A stretch of 64,000 nt of DNA from NCBI GenBank assembly GCA_017537175.1, contig JAFYLH010000006.1, positions 152,896 to 216,895 of the forward strand, in the 5' to 3' direction. This DNA comes from Clostridia bacterium (lineage in GTDB: Bacteria > Bacillota > Clostridia > Oscillospirales > CAG-272). Below, piece after piece: positions 53,650 through 61,663 of this stretch (positions within the stretch are counted from its first letter, which is position 1; the number at the start of each line of letters is the position of its first letter). The notes under the pieces are model-generated. The model was not told the DNA's origin and did no database searches. It was given only the letters and a program-made list of their open reading frames with translations. Position numbers and translations under genes: made by a program.

Positions 53650-54324
53650 ATGGAAAATATGGTAAATATATTTCTCTTCGGTAAGAAGTACTCTGTACCG
53701 GAGAATCTGACAATTATGACCGCAATGGAATATGCGGGCTATCAGCTGGTACGCGGTTGCGGTTGCCGTAACGGCTTCTGCGGCGCTTGCGCTACCATCT
53801 ACCGTATCAAGGGTGACCGTGAGTTAAAGGCTTGTCTCGCTTGCCAGACCAAGGTTGAGGACAATATGTATATTGCAACTCTTCCTTTCTTCCCCCTTGT
53901 TAAGGAAGTTTATGACATGAATAAGATCAAGCCCTCCGAGGCAGTTATGATGCAGCTCTACCCCGAGATCTACGCTTGCGTAGGCTGTAACGCTTGTACC
54001 AAGGCTTGTACCCAGGAGCTCAACGTTATGCAGTACATTGCATACGCTCAGCGCGGTGACTTTGAGGCTTGTGCTGAAGAAAGTTTTGACTGCGTAATGT
54101 GCGGTGTTTGCTCCTCCCGTTGTCCCGCAGGTATCTCCCATCCCCAGGTTGCAATGCTCGCTCGCCGTATCAACGGTAAGTACCTTGCTCCCGGCTGTGG
54201 CCACCTTGAGGACAGAGTAAAGGAAATCAAGGACGGCGAGTTCAATGATCTCATCGAGGCTCTTATGCAGAAGCCTGTTGAAGAGCTCAAGGAACTCTAT
54301 AACACCCGTGAGATAGAAAAGTAA
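53650..54324 (+). CDS. frdB: Fumarate reductase iron-sulfur subunit (soluble type)
   Basis: 224 residues from the ATG at 53650, with AAGGAG eight bases upstream. An N-terminal [2Fe-2S] ferredoxin domain (RGCGCRNGFCGACATIYR, then CLAC) is followed by an alpha-helical domain with two [4Fe-4S]-type motifs, CVGCNACTKAC and CVMCGVCSSRCP. This differs from quinone-linked FrdB, which has one [2Fe-2S], one [4Fe-4S] and one [3Fe-4S] site: here both C-terminal sites have four Cys. Unlike TfrB of methanogens it lacks a fused HdrB domain; HdrB is encoded separately in the same operon. Confidence 0.88.
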   Translation: MENMVNIFLFGKKYSVPENLTIMTAMEYAGYQLVRGCGCRNGFCGACATIYRIKGDRELKACLACQTKVEDNMYIATLPFFPLVKEVYDMNKIKPSEAVMMQLYPEIYACVGCNACTKACTQELNVMQYIAYAQRGDFEACAEESFDCVMCGVCSSRCPAGISHPQVAMLARRINGKYLAPGCGHLEDRVKEIKDGEFNDLIEALMQKPVEELKELYNTREIEK

Positions 54325-54338
54325 GGAGGTAAGGATTA

Positions 54339-55943
54339 ATGTACGCAGAAAGCTTTCAGAAATCTCTTAAGCTTGTAGAAGAAGCAAGAGAAAAGAATAT
54401 TGCTCTTGAGCCTGTTCGTATGACAGCAGAGCAGAAGGAGACCCTCCTTGCAACATTCCACCCCGACTATAAGGCTGACGAGTTCGTAACTCTTACCGTT
54501 GGTCCCAACAAGGGTGACAAGGTTCCCACCGAGCTGGGTGAGATCCTCCAGGCACACAGCCGTATCACAGCAGAGGACGTTGACCTCACTAACCCCGACT
54601 ATGACGTAGACGTTCTCGTTATCGGTGGCGGCGGTGCAGGTACATCCGCAGCTGTTGAGGCTCACGAGGCAGGCGCTAACGTAATGATCGTTACCAAGCT
54701 TCGTATGGGTGATGCTAACACCATGATGGCAGAGGGCGGTATCCAGGCTGCAGATAAGCCCAACGACTCTCCCGCTATTCACTTTGTAGACGCATTCGGC
54801 GGCGGCCACTTTGCTGCTAAGCGCGAGCTTCTTGCAAAGCTCGTTTGCGACGCTCCCGAGGCTATCCACTGGCTCTCAGACCTCGGTGTTGAGTTCGACA
54901 AGACCGAGGACGGCACTATGGTTACCACCCACGGCGGCGGTACATCCCGTAAGCGTATGCACGCTGCTAAGGACTACTCCGGTGCAGAAATTATGAGAAC
55001 TCTCCGCGATGAGGTTCTTAACAGACAGATCCCCGTTGTTGATTTTACTGCGGCTATCGAGCTTATCCTTGATGACAAGGGTAATGCTGCAGGTGCAGTT
55101 CTTATGAACATGGAGACCAAGGAGCTTATGGTTGCTAAGGCTAAGACCGTTGTTATCGCAACAGGCGGTGCAGGCCGTATGCATTATCAGGGCTTCCCCA
55201 CCTCTAACCACTACGGTGCAACCGCAGACGGTCTGGTTCTCGGCTACAGAGCAGGTGCTAAGCTTCTCTATGCTGAGACTCTCCAGTACCATCCCACAGG
55301 TACCGCATTCCCCGAGCAGATCTTCGGTGCGCTTGTAACCGAGAAGGTTCGTTCTCTCGGTGCTAAGCTGGTTAACGTTAACGGCGAAGTATTCATGCAT
55401 CCCCTTGAAACACGTGACGTAACTGCTGCTTCCATCATCCGTGAGTGCTCTGAAAGAGGTAACGGTGTTGAGACAGGCAACGGTCTCGGCGTATGGCTTG
55501 ATACTCCTATGATCGAAAAGATCGGCGGTGAGGGAACTATTGAAAAGCGTATTCCCGCTATGATGCGTATGTTCGGCAAGTACGGCATCGATATCAGAAA
55601 AGAGCCTATCCTTGTTTACCCCACCCTCCACTACCAGAACGGCGGTCTTGACATCAATGTTAACGGTATGACCACCAACATCACAAACCTCTTTGTTGCA
55701 GGTGAGGCTGTAGGCGGTATCCACGGTAAGAACAGACTTATGGGTAACTCTCTGCTTGACATCATCGTATTCGGCCGTAACGCAGGTATAAACGCAGCAG
55801 AGGCTGCAAAGAATACTGAGGTAGGTACACTTACCCTTGATCATATCGCTAAGTTCGAGGACGAGCTTAAGGATGCAGGTATCACAACCGACACCGTATC
55901 TCCCAAGCTTCTTCCCGACTACGCACGTAAGGTAAACGCATAA
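54339..55943 (+). CDS. frdA: Fumarate reductase flavoprotein subunit (soluble, non-covalent FAD predicted)
   Basis: 534 residues of the FrdA/SdhA family; reduces fumarate to succinate. FAD Rossmann motif VLVIGGGGAGTSAAVEAHEAG (near residue 91), active-site QYHPTG (about 313), TRDVTAAS (about 355) with the catalytic-type Arg, LHYQNGG (about 431) and NRLMGNSLLDIIVFGR (about 466). The His that binds FAD covalently in membrane enzymes (SHT..GG) is Asn here (ANTMMAEGG), as in soluble relatives. An N-terminal extension of about 85 residues precedes the FAD domain. AAGGAGG before the ATG. The operon has no cytochrome b or membrane-anchor gene. Confidence 0.93.
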   Translation: MYAESFQKSLKLVEEAREKNIALEPVRMTAEQKETLLATFHPDYKADEFVTLTVGPNKGDKVPTELGEILQAHSRITAEDVDLTNPDYDVDVLVIGGGGAGTSAAVEAHEAGANVMIVTKLRMGDANTMMAEGGIQAADKPNDSPAIHFVDAFGGGHFAAKRELLAKLVCDAPEAIHWLSDLGVEFDKTEDGTMVTTHGGGTSRKRMHAAKDYSGAEIMRTLRDEVLNRQIPVVDFTAAIELILDDKGNAAGAVLMNMETKELMVAKAKTVVIATGGAGRMHYQGFPTSNHYGATADGLVLGYRAGAKLLYAETLQYHPTGTAFPEQIFGALVTEKVRSLGAKLVNVNGEVFMHPLETRDVTAASIIRECSERGNGVETGNGLGVWLDTPMIEKIGGEGTIEKRIPAMMRMFGKYGIDIRKEPILVYPTLHYQNGGLDINVNGMTTNITNLFVAGEAVGGIHGKNRLMGNSLLDIIVFGRNAGINAAEAAKNTEVGTLTLDHIAKFEDELKDAGITTDTVSPKLLPDYARKVNA

Positions 55944-55959
55944 AGGAGTATAGCAGACG

Positions 55960-57348
55960 ATGAATTTATTTGGCGGTGTTATTCCGATTACAGGAGTTAC
56001 ATTTCTTCTGTTTTGTTTGTTCGGCATACTTTTTGTCGGATATGCCCTTGGCCGTATAACCATCAAGGGTGTGTCCCTTGGTGACTCGGGTGTATTTATA
56101 GTAGCACTTATTTTTGGTGCATTGCTGTACGGACCTCTCAAGGATCAGCTGATTCTTAAATCTACTGTAACATCACTGGCTGAAAGCTTTAAGTTTTTAG
56201 CTCCGTTGGCAGAAACAGCAGGCGACGAAAAGGTTGTTATGAGCTTCATTAAGGAAGCATTAAAGGTAGTCGAAAGTCTTGGCTTGATACTTTTTGTAAC
56301 AAGCGTAGGCTTTATTGCAGGTCCCAAGTTCTTTGCTAATATGAAGAAGAACTTTAAGAGCTATGTTCTTATAGGTCTTGTGATCATTATTGCAGGCGGT
56401 CTTGCGGCAGTTGCTTGTGTCTTGATCGGTTACGGTATTCATATTAAGGATTTCAATATTAACGGCATAGGCTTTGGCACGGGTGCAAAGGATATCAGAG
56501 AATTTGTTGCTATGATCGTTGGTCTTCTTTCAGGTTCTCTTACATCCACTCCCGCATTCAGCGCAGCTAAGGCTACCGTAGAAAATCTTGCAGGCGGTGA
56601 TGCAGAGCTTGCATCAAATCTTGAGGCTATCGTTGCCGTAGGTCACGGTATCTCCTACATCTTTGGTGTAGTTGGTGTTGTACTCTTTGTACAGCTTGTT
56701 CCCAAGATAATGAAAGCCGATATGGCAAAGGAAAGAGCTCTTATCGCTGTAGCTCCTTCCAAGAAGGAAGAAGCAAAGAAGGCAGTTAAGCTCCTTCACC
56801 TTGACCATATGGGTATAGCCGCATTCTCTGTTGCTGCTATTCTCGGTATATTTGTAGGTTCTATTACCATTCCGCTTTCTCTTATCGGTCTTAAGGGTAC
56901 CTTTGCTCTTACCACCACAGGCGGATGCCTCCTTGTTGCTCTTATCCTCGGCCACTTTGGCAGAATAGGTAAGATCAGCCTTATGCCCGCAGAGACAACA
57001 CTTAAGCTCTTCCGTGAGCTTGGTCTTGTACTCTTCCTTGCAGGTGCAGGTATTGCAGGCGGTGCTAAGTTTGTAGAGTGCTTTGACCCTATGTACTTTG
57101 TATACGGTATCATTATGACCGTTGTTCCTATGATCATCGGCTTCATCTTTGCAAAGTATGTTCTCAGACTGAGTCTGCTTAACAACCTCGGTTCACTTAC
57201 AGGCGGTATGACCTCTACTCCTGCGCTTGGTACTCTTATCGGTACAGCGGGTACAGAGGATGTGGCGGCGGCATATGCGGCAACCTATCCTATCGCACTT
57301 ATCGCGGTTGTTCTGGTCTCCCAGTTCCTGTTGATAATGTTCTGGTAA
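55960..57348 (+). CDS. AspT/YbjL-family antiporter, probable succinate exporter
   Basis: 462 residues, about ten to twelve membrane helices in two homologous halves. Each half carries the family's GS-TSTPA motif (SGSLTSTPAFSAA near residue 192 and GGMTSTPALG near residue 410). The AspT (aspartate:alanine exchanger) family includes SucE, the succinate exporter of Corynebacterium. This protein is shorter than YbjL/AspT because the central RCK_C (TrkA-C) domains are missing, leaving only a charged linker of about 40 residues. Last gene of the succinate operon, 16 bases after frdA; context points to succinate export or C4-dicarboxylate exchange. Confidence 0.83.
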   Translation: MNLFGGVIPITGVTFLLFCLFGILFVGYALGRITIKGVSLGDSGVFIVALIFGALLYGPLKDQLILKSTVTSLAESFKFLAPLAETAGDEKVVMSFIKEALKVVESLGLILFVTSVGFIAGPKFFANMKKNFKSYVLIGLVIIIAGGLAAVACVLIGYGIHIKDFNINGIGFGTGAKDIREFVAMIVGLLSGSLTSTPAFSAAKATVENLAGGDAELASNLEAIVAVGHGISYIFGVVGVVLFVQLVPKIMKADMAKERALIAVAPSKKEEAKKAVKLLHLDHMGIAAFSVAAILGIFVGSITIPLSLIGLKGTFALTTTGGCLLVALILGHFGRIGKISLMPAETTLKLFRELGLVLFLAGAGIAGGAKFVECFDPMYFVYGIIMTVVPMIIGFIFAKYVLRLSLLNNLGSLTGGMTSTPALGTLIGTAGTEDVAAAYAATYPIALIAVVLVSQFLLIMFW

Positions 57349-57363
57349 TGATAATAAATCATT

Positions 57364-57396
57364 AAAAGGCTCTCCGTTTGGAGAGCCTTTTGATTT
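57364..57396 (+). terminator. Terminator of the succinate operon
   Basis: AAAAGGCTCTCC (57364-57375) pairs perfectly with GGAGAGCCTTTT (57380-57391) around GTTT, T-rich downstream. Confidence 0.92.
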
Positions 57397-57419
57397 ATAT
57401 CTAAAATATGAATTTTTTA

Positions 57420-57448
57420 TTGCAATTTTGAGACGGATGTGATATAAT
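57420..57448 (+). promoter_or_regulatory. Promoter of the sialate-esterase surface protein gene
   Basis: TTGCAA 57420-57425, 17-base spacer, TATAAT 57443-57448. Confidence 0.75.
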
Positions 57449-57490
57449 ATACAAAATTCTGTTTGTTAACAAAAAAGGAGATTGGTAACT

Positions 57491-60400
57491 ATGTTCAAAA
57501 AGACAAAAGCCTTGTTGGCAATTGTAATGGTTGTTACTATGCTTTTAGCCGACATTCCTCTTTTTTCACTTACAGCCGAGGATAATGCGGTATCCGATGT
57601 GGTTTGTACAGTAAGCTTCAGAGCTATACTCGGCACCGCAACCGATGTTCCCGATTCTGTAACTGCACTTGCGGGCGCAAAGGTGCAGATCCCCGCAAAC
57701 ACTCCCGAAGCCGAGGGCTGGGCGTTTATTGGCTGGAACGAATCGGGTCAGCCTACAGATCCCTATTACATTCCCGGTCAGTATATCACCGTGTACGGAG
57801 ATATGACCCTTAAGGCTGCCTGGAGATCCTCTACAGGCGACGGACAGTACCCCACCTCCGGCGGATACTACTCTGTATACTATTCTGCCAACGGCGGCAC
57901 ATGGACGGAAGCAGATGATTCTCCATACAGAAAGCCCACATTACAGGCAGGTCATATGACCAAGGGTATGGTATTCTCATATCCCACCGATACAAGAACA
58001 CTTTCCCGTGACGGCTACAGACTCCAGACCGACCCTGACGATATGAATGTTGTTTCCTTCTATACAGGCGACGGCAAGGGTAATGCAACATACGGAGATA
58101 CTGTTTCCAACAACGGCTATGAATATGTGGTATATCCCTCTAACTACAAGGGCAGCGTATTTATGGTTGATACCGACCGTGTACCCTACGGTAAAAATGC
58201 CTTTGTATACGCAGTATGGGATCCGGTTATCACATACAATATGAATGACGGCACAGATACCGTTATTTCCGACTTTAACTATATCACCGACGGAGACGAA
58301 TACACAGTTCTCGGTGTAAACGGCTATACAGGCTATTCCTCCTCCTCCACTCAGCACGGCAGAGAGGCGGATGATAAGAATACTCTTATCACCAACAGAG
58401 ATGCCTACAGAGGCCTCACTCAGATATATTCAAGATTAGGCTATGTCCTTACAGGCTGGAACACCGCTCCCGACGGCAGCGGCACCACCTACGAGGCAGG
58501 CGCGGTTTATGATGTTACCGAGCCCCTTACACTCTATGCTATCTGGGCAGAGGATCCCGATCATACCCACGATTACACGGTAGTTGTCCTCAAAGAGGCT
58601 AACTGTACCGACAGGGGCAGAATAGAATATACCTGTGCCTGCGGCAAGAGCTATGTAGAAAGACCTCTGGCTCTGGGTCACGATTTCAGCGCGTGGACAG
58701 TAGGAGAAGGCGAGCAGACAAGAAGCTGCTACAGATGCGGTGTGAGCGAAACCGCAGCTATAGACCCTGCAGCTATTCCCGAGATCAGCATTAACGGCTA
58801 CGAGCTTACTCTTACCAATGCAGATAAGGTAAGTGAGATAACCTACACCCCCGGAAAGATGAAGACCGTAAAGGATGTTGAGCTTTCTGCCAATGCAGTT
58901 ACTGTAAGTGTTGATACCGACACAAGCGAATATGTGATGGATATGGCGGCGGCAGGTGTGTATACATTTGCAGTTAAGCTTGGCGATTTCTCTGTATATC
59001 TTTATACTGCAGAGGTGACAGATACCCTTGTAAGTGCAGACGGTGTTACCGTTACTGTCAAGGGACTTGAAAATGCAAAGGACTTCTTTATTGCAAAGGG
59101 CGATCATAATACCTATGCAGATGTAAAGGCAAACAAGGTTGTTAATGTAACATCCAAGAAGTTTAACGGCGACAGCTACAGCTATGTTCTTACCACTCCC
59201 GGTATCTATACGGTTCTTATAAGAAGTAAGGACGCAGACGTTGCACATAAGATAGCAAAGATCAATGTTACCGTAGTTGAGCCCGAGTTTGTTCCCACAG
59301 GCTTACAGCTCAAAATACAGAATCTCGAGGATGTAAAGGTCATCCGTACCGCATACGGCGAGTATACCACTGCAACCGAGATCAAGAGGGCAGAGGGTGC
59401 CCGTGCCTTTACCGATAAGGCGGTTATCAAGGGCGCAAGTGAATATACCATACAGTACAGAGAAAACGGTATTGCAAGCGTAATAGTTTTCTACAACAAC
59501 GGATATGTTAAGGTATATCAGTTTGAGGTTAAAAAGACAGTTCCCGATTTCAACTTTGAAAAGGATACAGTTACAATAGGTGAGCTTGACAATCTACAGG
59601 TGGTGCGTTATGCAAGCGGTGAATACACCTCCGCCTCCGAGCTTAAGAGAGCCTCTGACTGCATCAGCTACACAAGACATGATGTAACAGACGGCTTTAT
59701 CACAGTATCCAAGCTTAAGCCCGGTACATATACCTTCCTTGTTCAGTATAAGGACGAAAGCTATAACTTCTATACAGTAACCGTTACTCCCGATGAGCCT
59801 ACAGCAGCAGGCATATCTCTTTCCAATGCCTTTTCAGACAATATGATAGTCCAGCGTGACGAAAAGCTTACCGTATGGGGCAGCGCTCCTGAGGAAAGTG
59901 AGGACAAGGCGGTCGTAGTTGAGTTCAAGGGCGAGCGTGCCGTCGGTATCGTCAAGGACGGTGTCTGGGAAGCGGTATTTGATACCACATTCCCCGCAGA
60001 CGGAGAAGGCAGCGATATGGTCATCAAGGCTGCTGACGGTCAGATCGTTTTAAACGACATTCTTGTAGGCGATGTTTACTATGTAATAGGTCAGTCCAAT
60101 GTATTCTACAGTATCGGAGACCTTATAGTTGACAGATATTTTTCGGGAAATATGAACAATTATGTTAACATAGATAATGACAATTCCCGTGATATGCGTT
60201 TCTACCGTATTTCAAGCACTCATTATACCAACCAGACGGGTAGTATGGCGCAGGGTACGGCTACTCTCTATGAGGATGTATACAACAACGCGCGTTGGGA
60301 GCTGCCCAGCGACATTTATAATGAGGTGCAGACCTATGCAATGCCCTTCATTAACAATCTCAAGGCAAATGATAATATTACCTGCGGTATGCATACCTTC

Positions 60401-61360
60401 TCGGCTCTTGGTTATATGTTTGCATTGAATATGACCAACCGCACAAACATTCCCGTAGGTGTTATCGAGATAGATGCATCGGGTTATCCCCTTATGGCGT
60501 TTACTCCCAATGAGCTTGCCGAAAAATGGGGCAAGGATGCATATGATGCGGCAACAGGTACATATTACTACAGCGCAGGTGCGGTGGTAGCACCTCAGAT
60601 CAAGACCAGATTTGCTTATAACCAGCAGATCCATCCGCTGCGCAGATTCTCTATTGCAGGTATTATCTGGTATCAGGGTGAGTCTGACTTCCCCAACACC
60701 GATGAATATCTCGGCGCAGGTAAAAGCTCCTTCCAGGAAGAGCTGGCAGAGCTTATGACCTATTTCAGAAGCATATTCGGTAACAGCGATTTCCCTGTAT
60801 ATATGGTAGAATTTGCTCCCTGCTTTGCGGGAACAGCCAATGCATATATGGATATGGGATCCTCAAGATGTGAGCTTGGTATGGTTCCGTCACTTCTTGA
60901 AAACAGCTATGTGGCCTCCACCTCCGACCTTTGGAAGACTGTAAAGTGGATCAACAACATCCATCCGCCTATAAAGGACTATAACGCCTTCAGAGTTTCG
61001 GATCTTGTTTTAGCTACAAAATTCGGTGAGGGTAATATAGACGATGTCTGCGGTCCTACTGTGAACAATGTTGAATTTGACGGCAATACAGTTACCGTAA
61101 CCTTTGACCATGTAAGCACAGGACTTAAGGCAGCAAGCGGTAACGGTATCGTAAGCGGTGTTGAGATATTGGTCAACGGAGCATGGCAATTTGTATCCGG
61201 TGACTTTATCCGTAACGGTAATCAGCTTGTTATCACCTCTGACTATATGATAATGGGTGTAAGATACAACAGAACCACAAGCCATACCTTCCCCGAGGCA
61301 GTCAACCTCTGCAACGGCTACAATATGCCTGCAGTTGCGTTTGTTCAGTATAAGTATTAA
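57491..61360 (+). CDS. Large secreted protein: InlB-type repeats, four ~85-residue modules, sialate O-acetylesterase domain
   Basis: 1289 residues from the ATG at 57491 (AAGGAG 57475-57480). Signal peptide to about residue 28. Residues 35-355 hold InlB/Listeria-Bacteroides-type repeats (WAFIGWNESG, YSANGGTW, YVLTGWNTAPDGSGTTYEAG). Next is a Cys-rich module (NCTDRGRIEYTCACGKSY, CYRCGVS) like the one in the SLH protein at 7798. Residues about 430-765 are four tandem modules of about 85 residues shared with the protein at 28999. The C-terminal 510 residues are a SASA sialate O-acetylesterase: SNAFSDNMIVQRDEKLTVWG, the serine motif VIGQSNV (GQSNM in most relatives), IIWYQGESDFP and a late NIHPPIKDYNAFR with the catalytic His. 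It would deacetylate sialic acids of mucin-type glycans outside the cell. No SLH or sortase signal is seen. Confidence 0.87.
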   Translation: MFKKTKALLAIVMVVTMLLADIPLFSLTAEDNAVSDVVCTVSFRAILGTATDVPDSVTALAGAKVQIPANTPEAEGWAFIGWNESGQPTDPYYIPGQYITVYGDMTLKAAWRSSTGDGQYPTSGGYYSVYYSANGGTWTEADDSPYRKPTLQAGHMTKGMVFSYPTDTRTLSRDGYRLQTDPDDMNVVSFYTGDGKGNATYGDTVSNNGYEYVVYPSNYKGSVFMVDTDRVPYGKNAFVYAVWDPVITYNMNDGTDTVISDFNYITDGDEYTVLGVNGYTGYSSSSTQHGREADDKNTLITNRDAYRGLTQIYSRLGYVLTGWNTAPDGSGTTYEAGAVYDVTEPLTLYAIWAEDPDHTHDYTVVVLKEANCTDRGRIEYTCACGKSYVERPLALGHDFSAWTVGEGEQTRSCYRCGVSETAAIDPAAIPEISINGYELTLTNADKVSEITYTPGKMKTVKDVELSANAVTVSVDTDTSEYVMDMAAAGVYTFAVKLGDFSVYLYTAEVTDTLVSADGVTVTVKGLENAKDFFIAKGDHNTYADVKANKVVNVTSKKFNGDSYSYVLTTPGIYTVLIRSKDADVAHKIAKINVTVVEPEFVPTGLQLKIQNLEDVKVIRTAYGEYTTATEIKRAEGARAFTDKAVIKGASEYTIQYRENGIASVIVFYNNGYVKVYQFEVKKTVPDFNFEKDTVTIGELDNLQVVRYASGEYTSASELKRASDCISYTRHDVTDGFITVSKLKPGTYTFLVQYKDESYNFYTVTVTPDEPTAAGISLSNAFSDNMIVQRDEKLTVWGSAPEESEDKAVVVEFKGERAVGIVKDGVWEAVFDTTFPADGEGSDMVIKAADGQIVLNDILVGDVYYVIGQSNVFYSIGDLIVDRYFSGNMNNYVNIDNDNSRDMRFYRISSTHYTNQTGSMAQGTATLYEDVYNNARWELPSDIYNEVQTYAMPFINNLKANDNITCGMHTFSALGYMFALNMTNRTNIPVGVIEIDASGYPLMAFTPNELAEKWGKDAYDAATGTYYYSAGAVVAPQIKTRFAYNQQIHPLRRFSIAGIIWYQGESDFPNTDEYLGAGKSSFQEELAELMTYFRSIFGNSDFPVYMVEFAPCFAGTANAYMDMGSSRCELGMVPSLLENSYVASTSDLWKTVKWINNIHPPIKDYNAFRVSDLVLATKFGEGNIDDVCGPTVNNVEFDGNTVTVTFDHVSTGLKAASGNGIVSGVEILVNGAWQFVSGDFIRNGNQLVITSDYMIMGVRYNRTTSHTFPEAVNLCNGYNMPAVAFVQYKY

Positions 61361-61370
61361 GAATATCAAG

Positions 61371-61407
61371 CAAGTGCTTTCCGAAAGGGAAGCACTTGTT
61401 GTTTTAT
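61371..61407 (+). terminator. Terminator after the sialate-esterase gene
   Basis: CAAGTGCTTTCC pairs with GGGAAGCACTTG (one G-U) around GAAA, followed by TTGTTTTATT. Confidence 0.88.
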
Positions 61408-61436
61408 TATGTATATGGTTAAATATTAAACAATTA

Positions 61437-61465
61437 TTGACATTTTTTTTCGTATATGTTATTCT
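61437..61465 (+). promoter_or_regulatory. Promoter of the riboswitch-controlled transporter gene
   Basis: TTGACA 61437-61442, 17-base spacer, TATTCT 61460-61465; the riboswitch begins about six bases later. Confidence 0.8.
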
Positions 61466-61470
61466 ATAGG

Positions 61471-61600
61471 GGATAGAGGTGCCGTATGTCAATTAAAAGG
61501 GGCAGCGGCCGAAGGGAAGAAGGGAGTTTATGTTCCCTGCAACCCTGGGATGCGGTGATAATACGCCGTATACTGTCACGGAAGTGGAGCGCTATCTGTT
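61471..61600 (+). ncRNA. Lysine riboswitch (L box) aptamer
   Basis: Conserved L-box blocks occur in the right order. GGATAGAGGTGCCG at the 5' end pairs through GATAG with CTATC at the 3' end. AAAAGGGGCAGCGGCCGAAGG comes next, then an inner hairpin (GGGAG/CTCCC-like GGGAGTTTATGTTCCC), CCTGGGATGCGG, GTATACTGTCACGG and GGAGCGCTATCTG. It lies directly between a promoter and an NhaC-superfamily transporter gene, a known lysine-regulon arrangement. Confidence 0.92.
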
Positions 61601-61613
61601 ATGAAGTAACTAT

Positions 61614-61640
61614 GCACTCCTCAGGGAGTGCTTTTGTTAT
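61614..61640 (+). terminator. Expression-platform terminator of the lysine riboswitch
   Basis: GCACTCC (61614-61620) pairs with GGAGTGC (61625-61631), followed by TTTTGTTAT, 24 bases before the transporter gene. When lysine is bound, the closed aptamer should favour this hairpin and stop transcription. Confidence 0.85.
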
Positions 61641-61663
61641 ATTAATCTATTTTAGGAGGAAAT

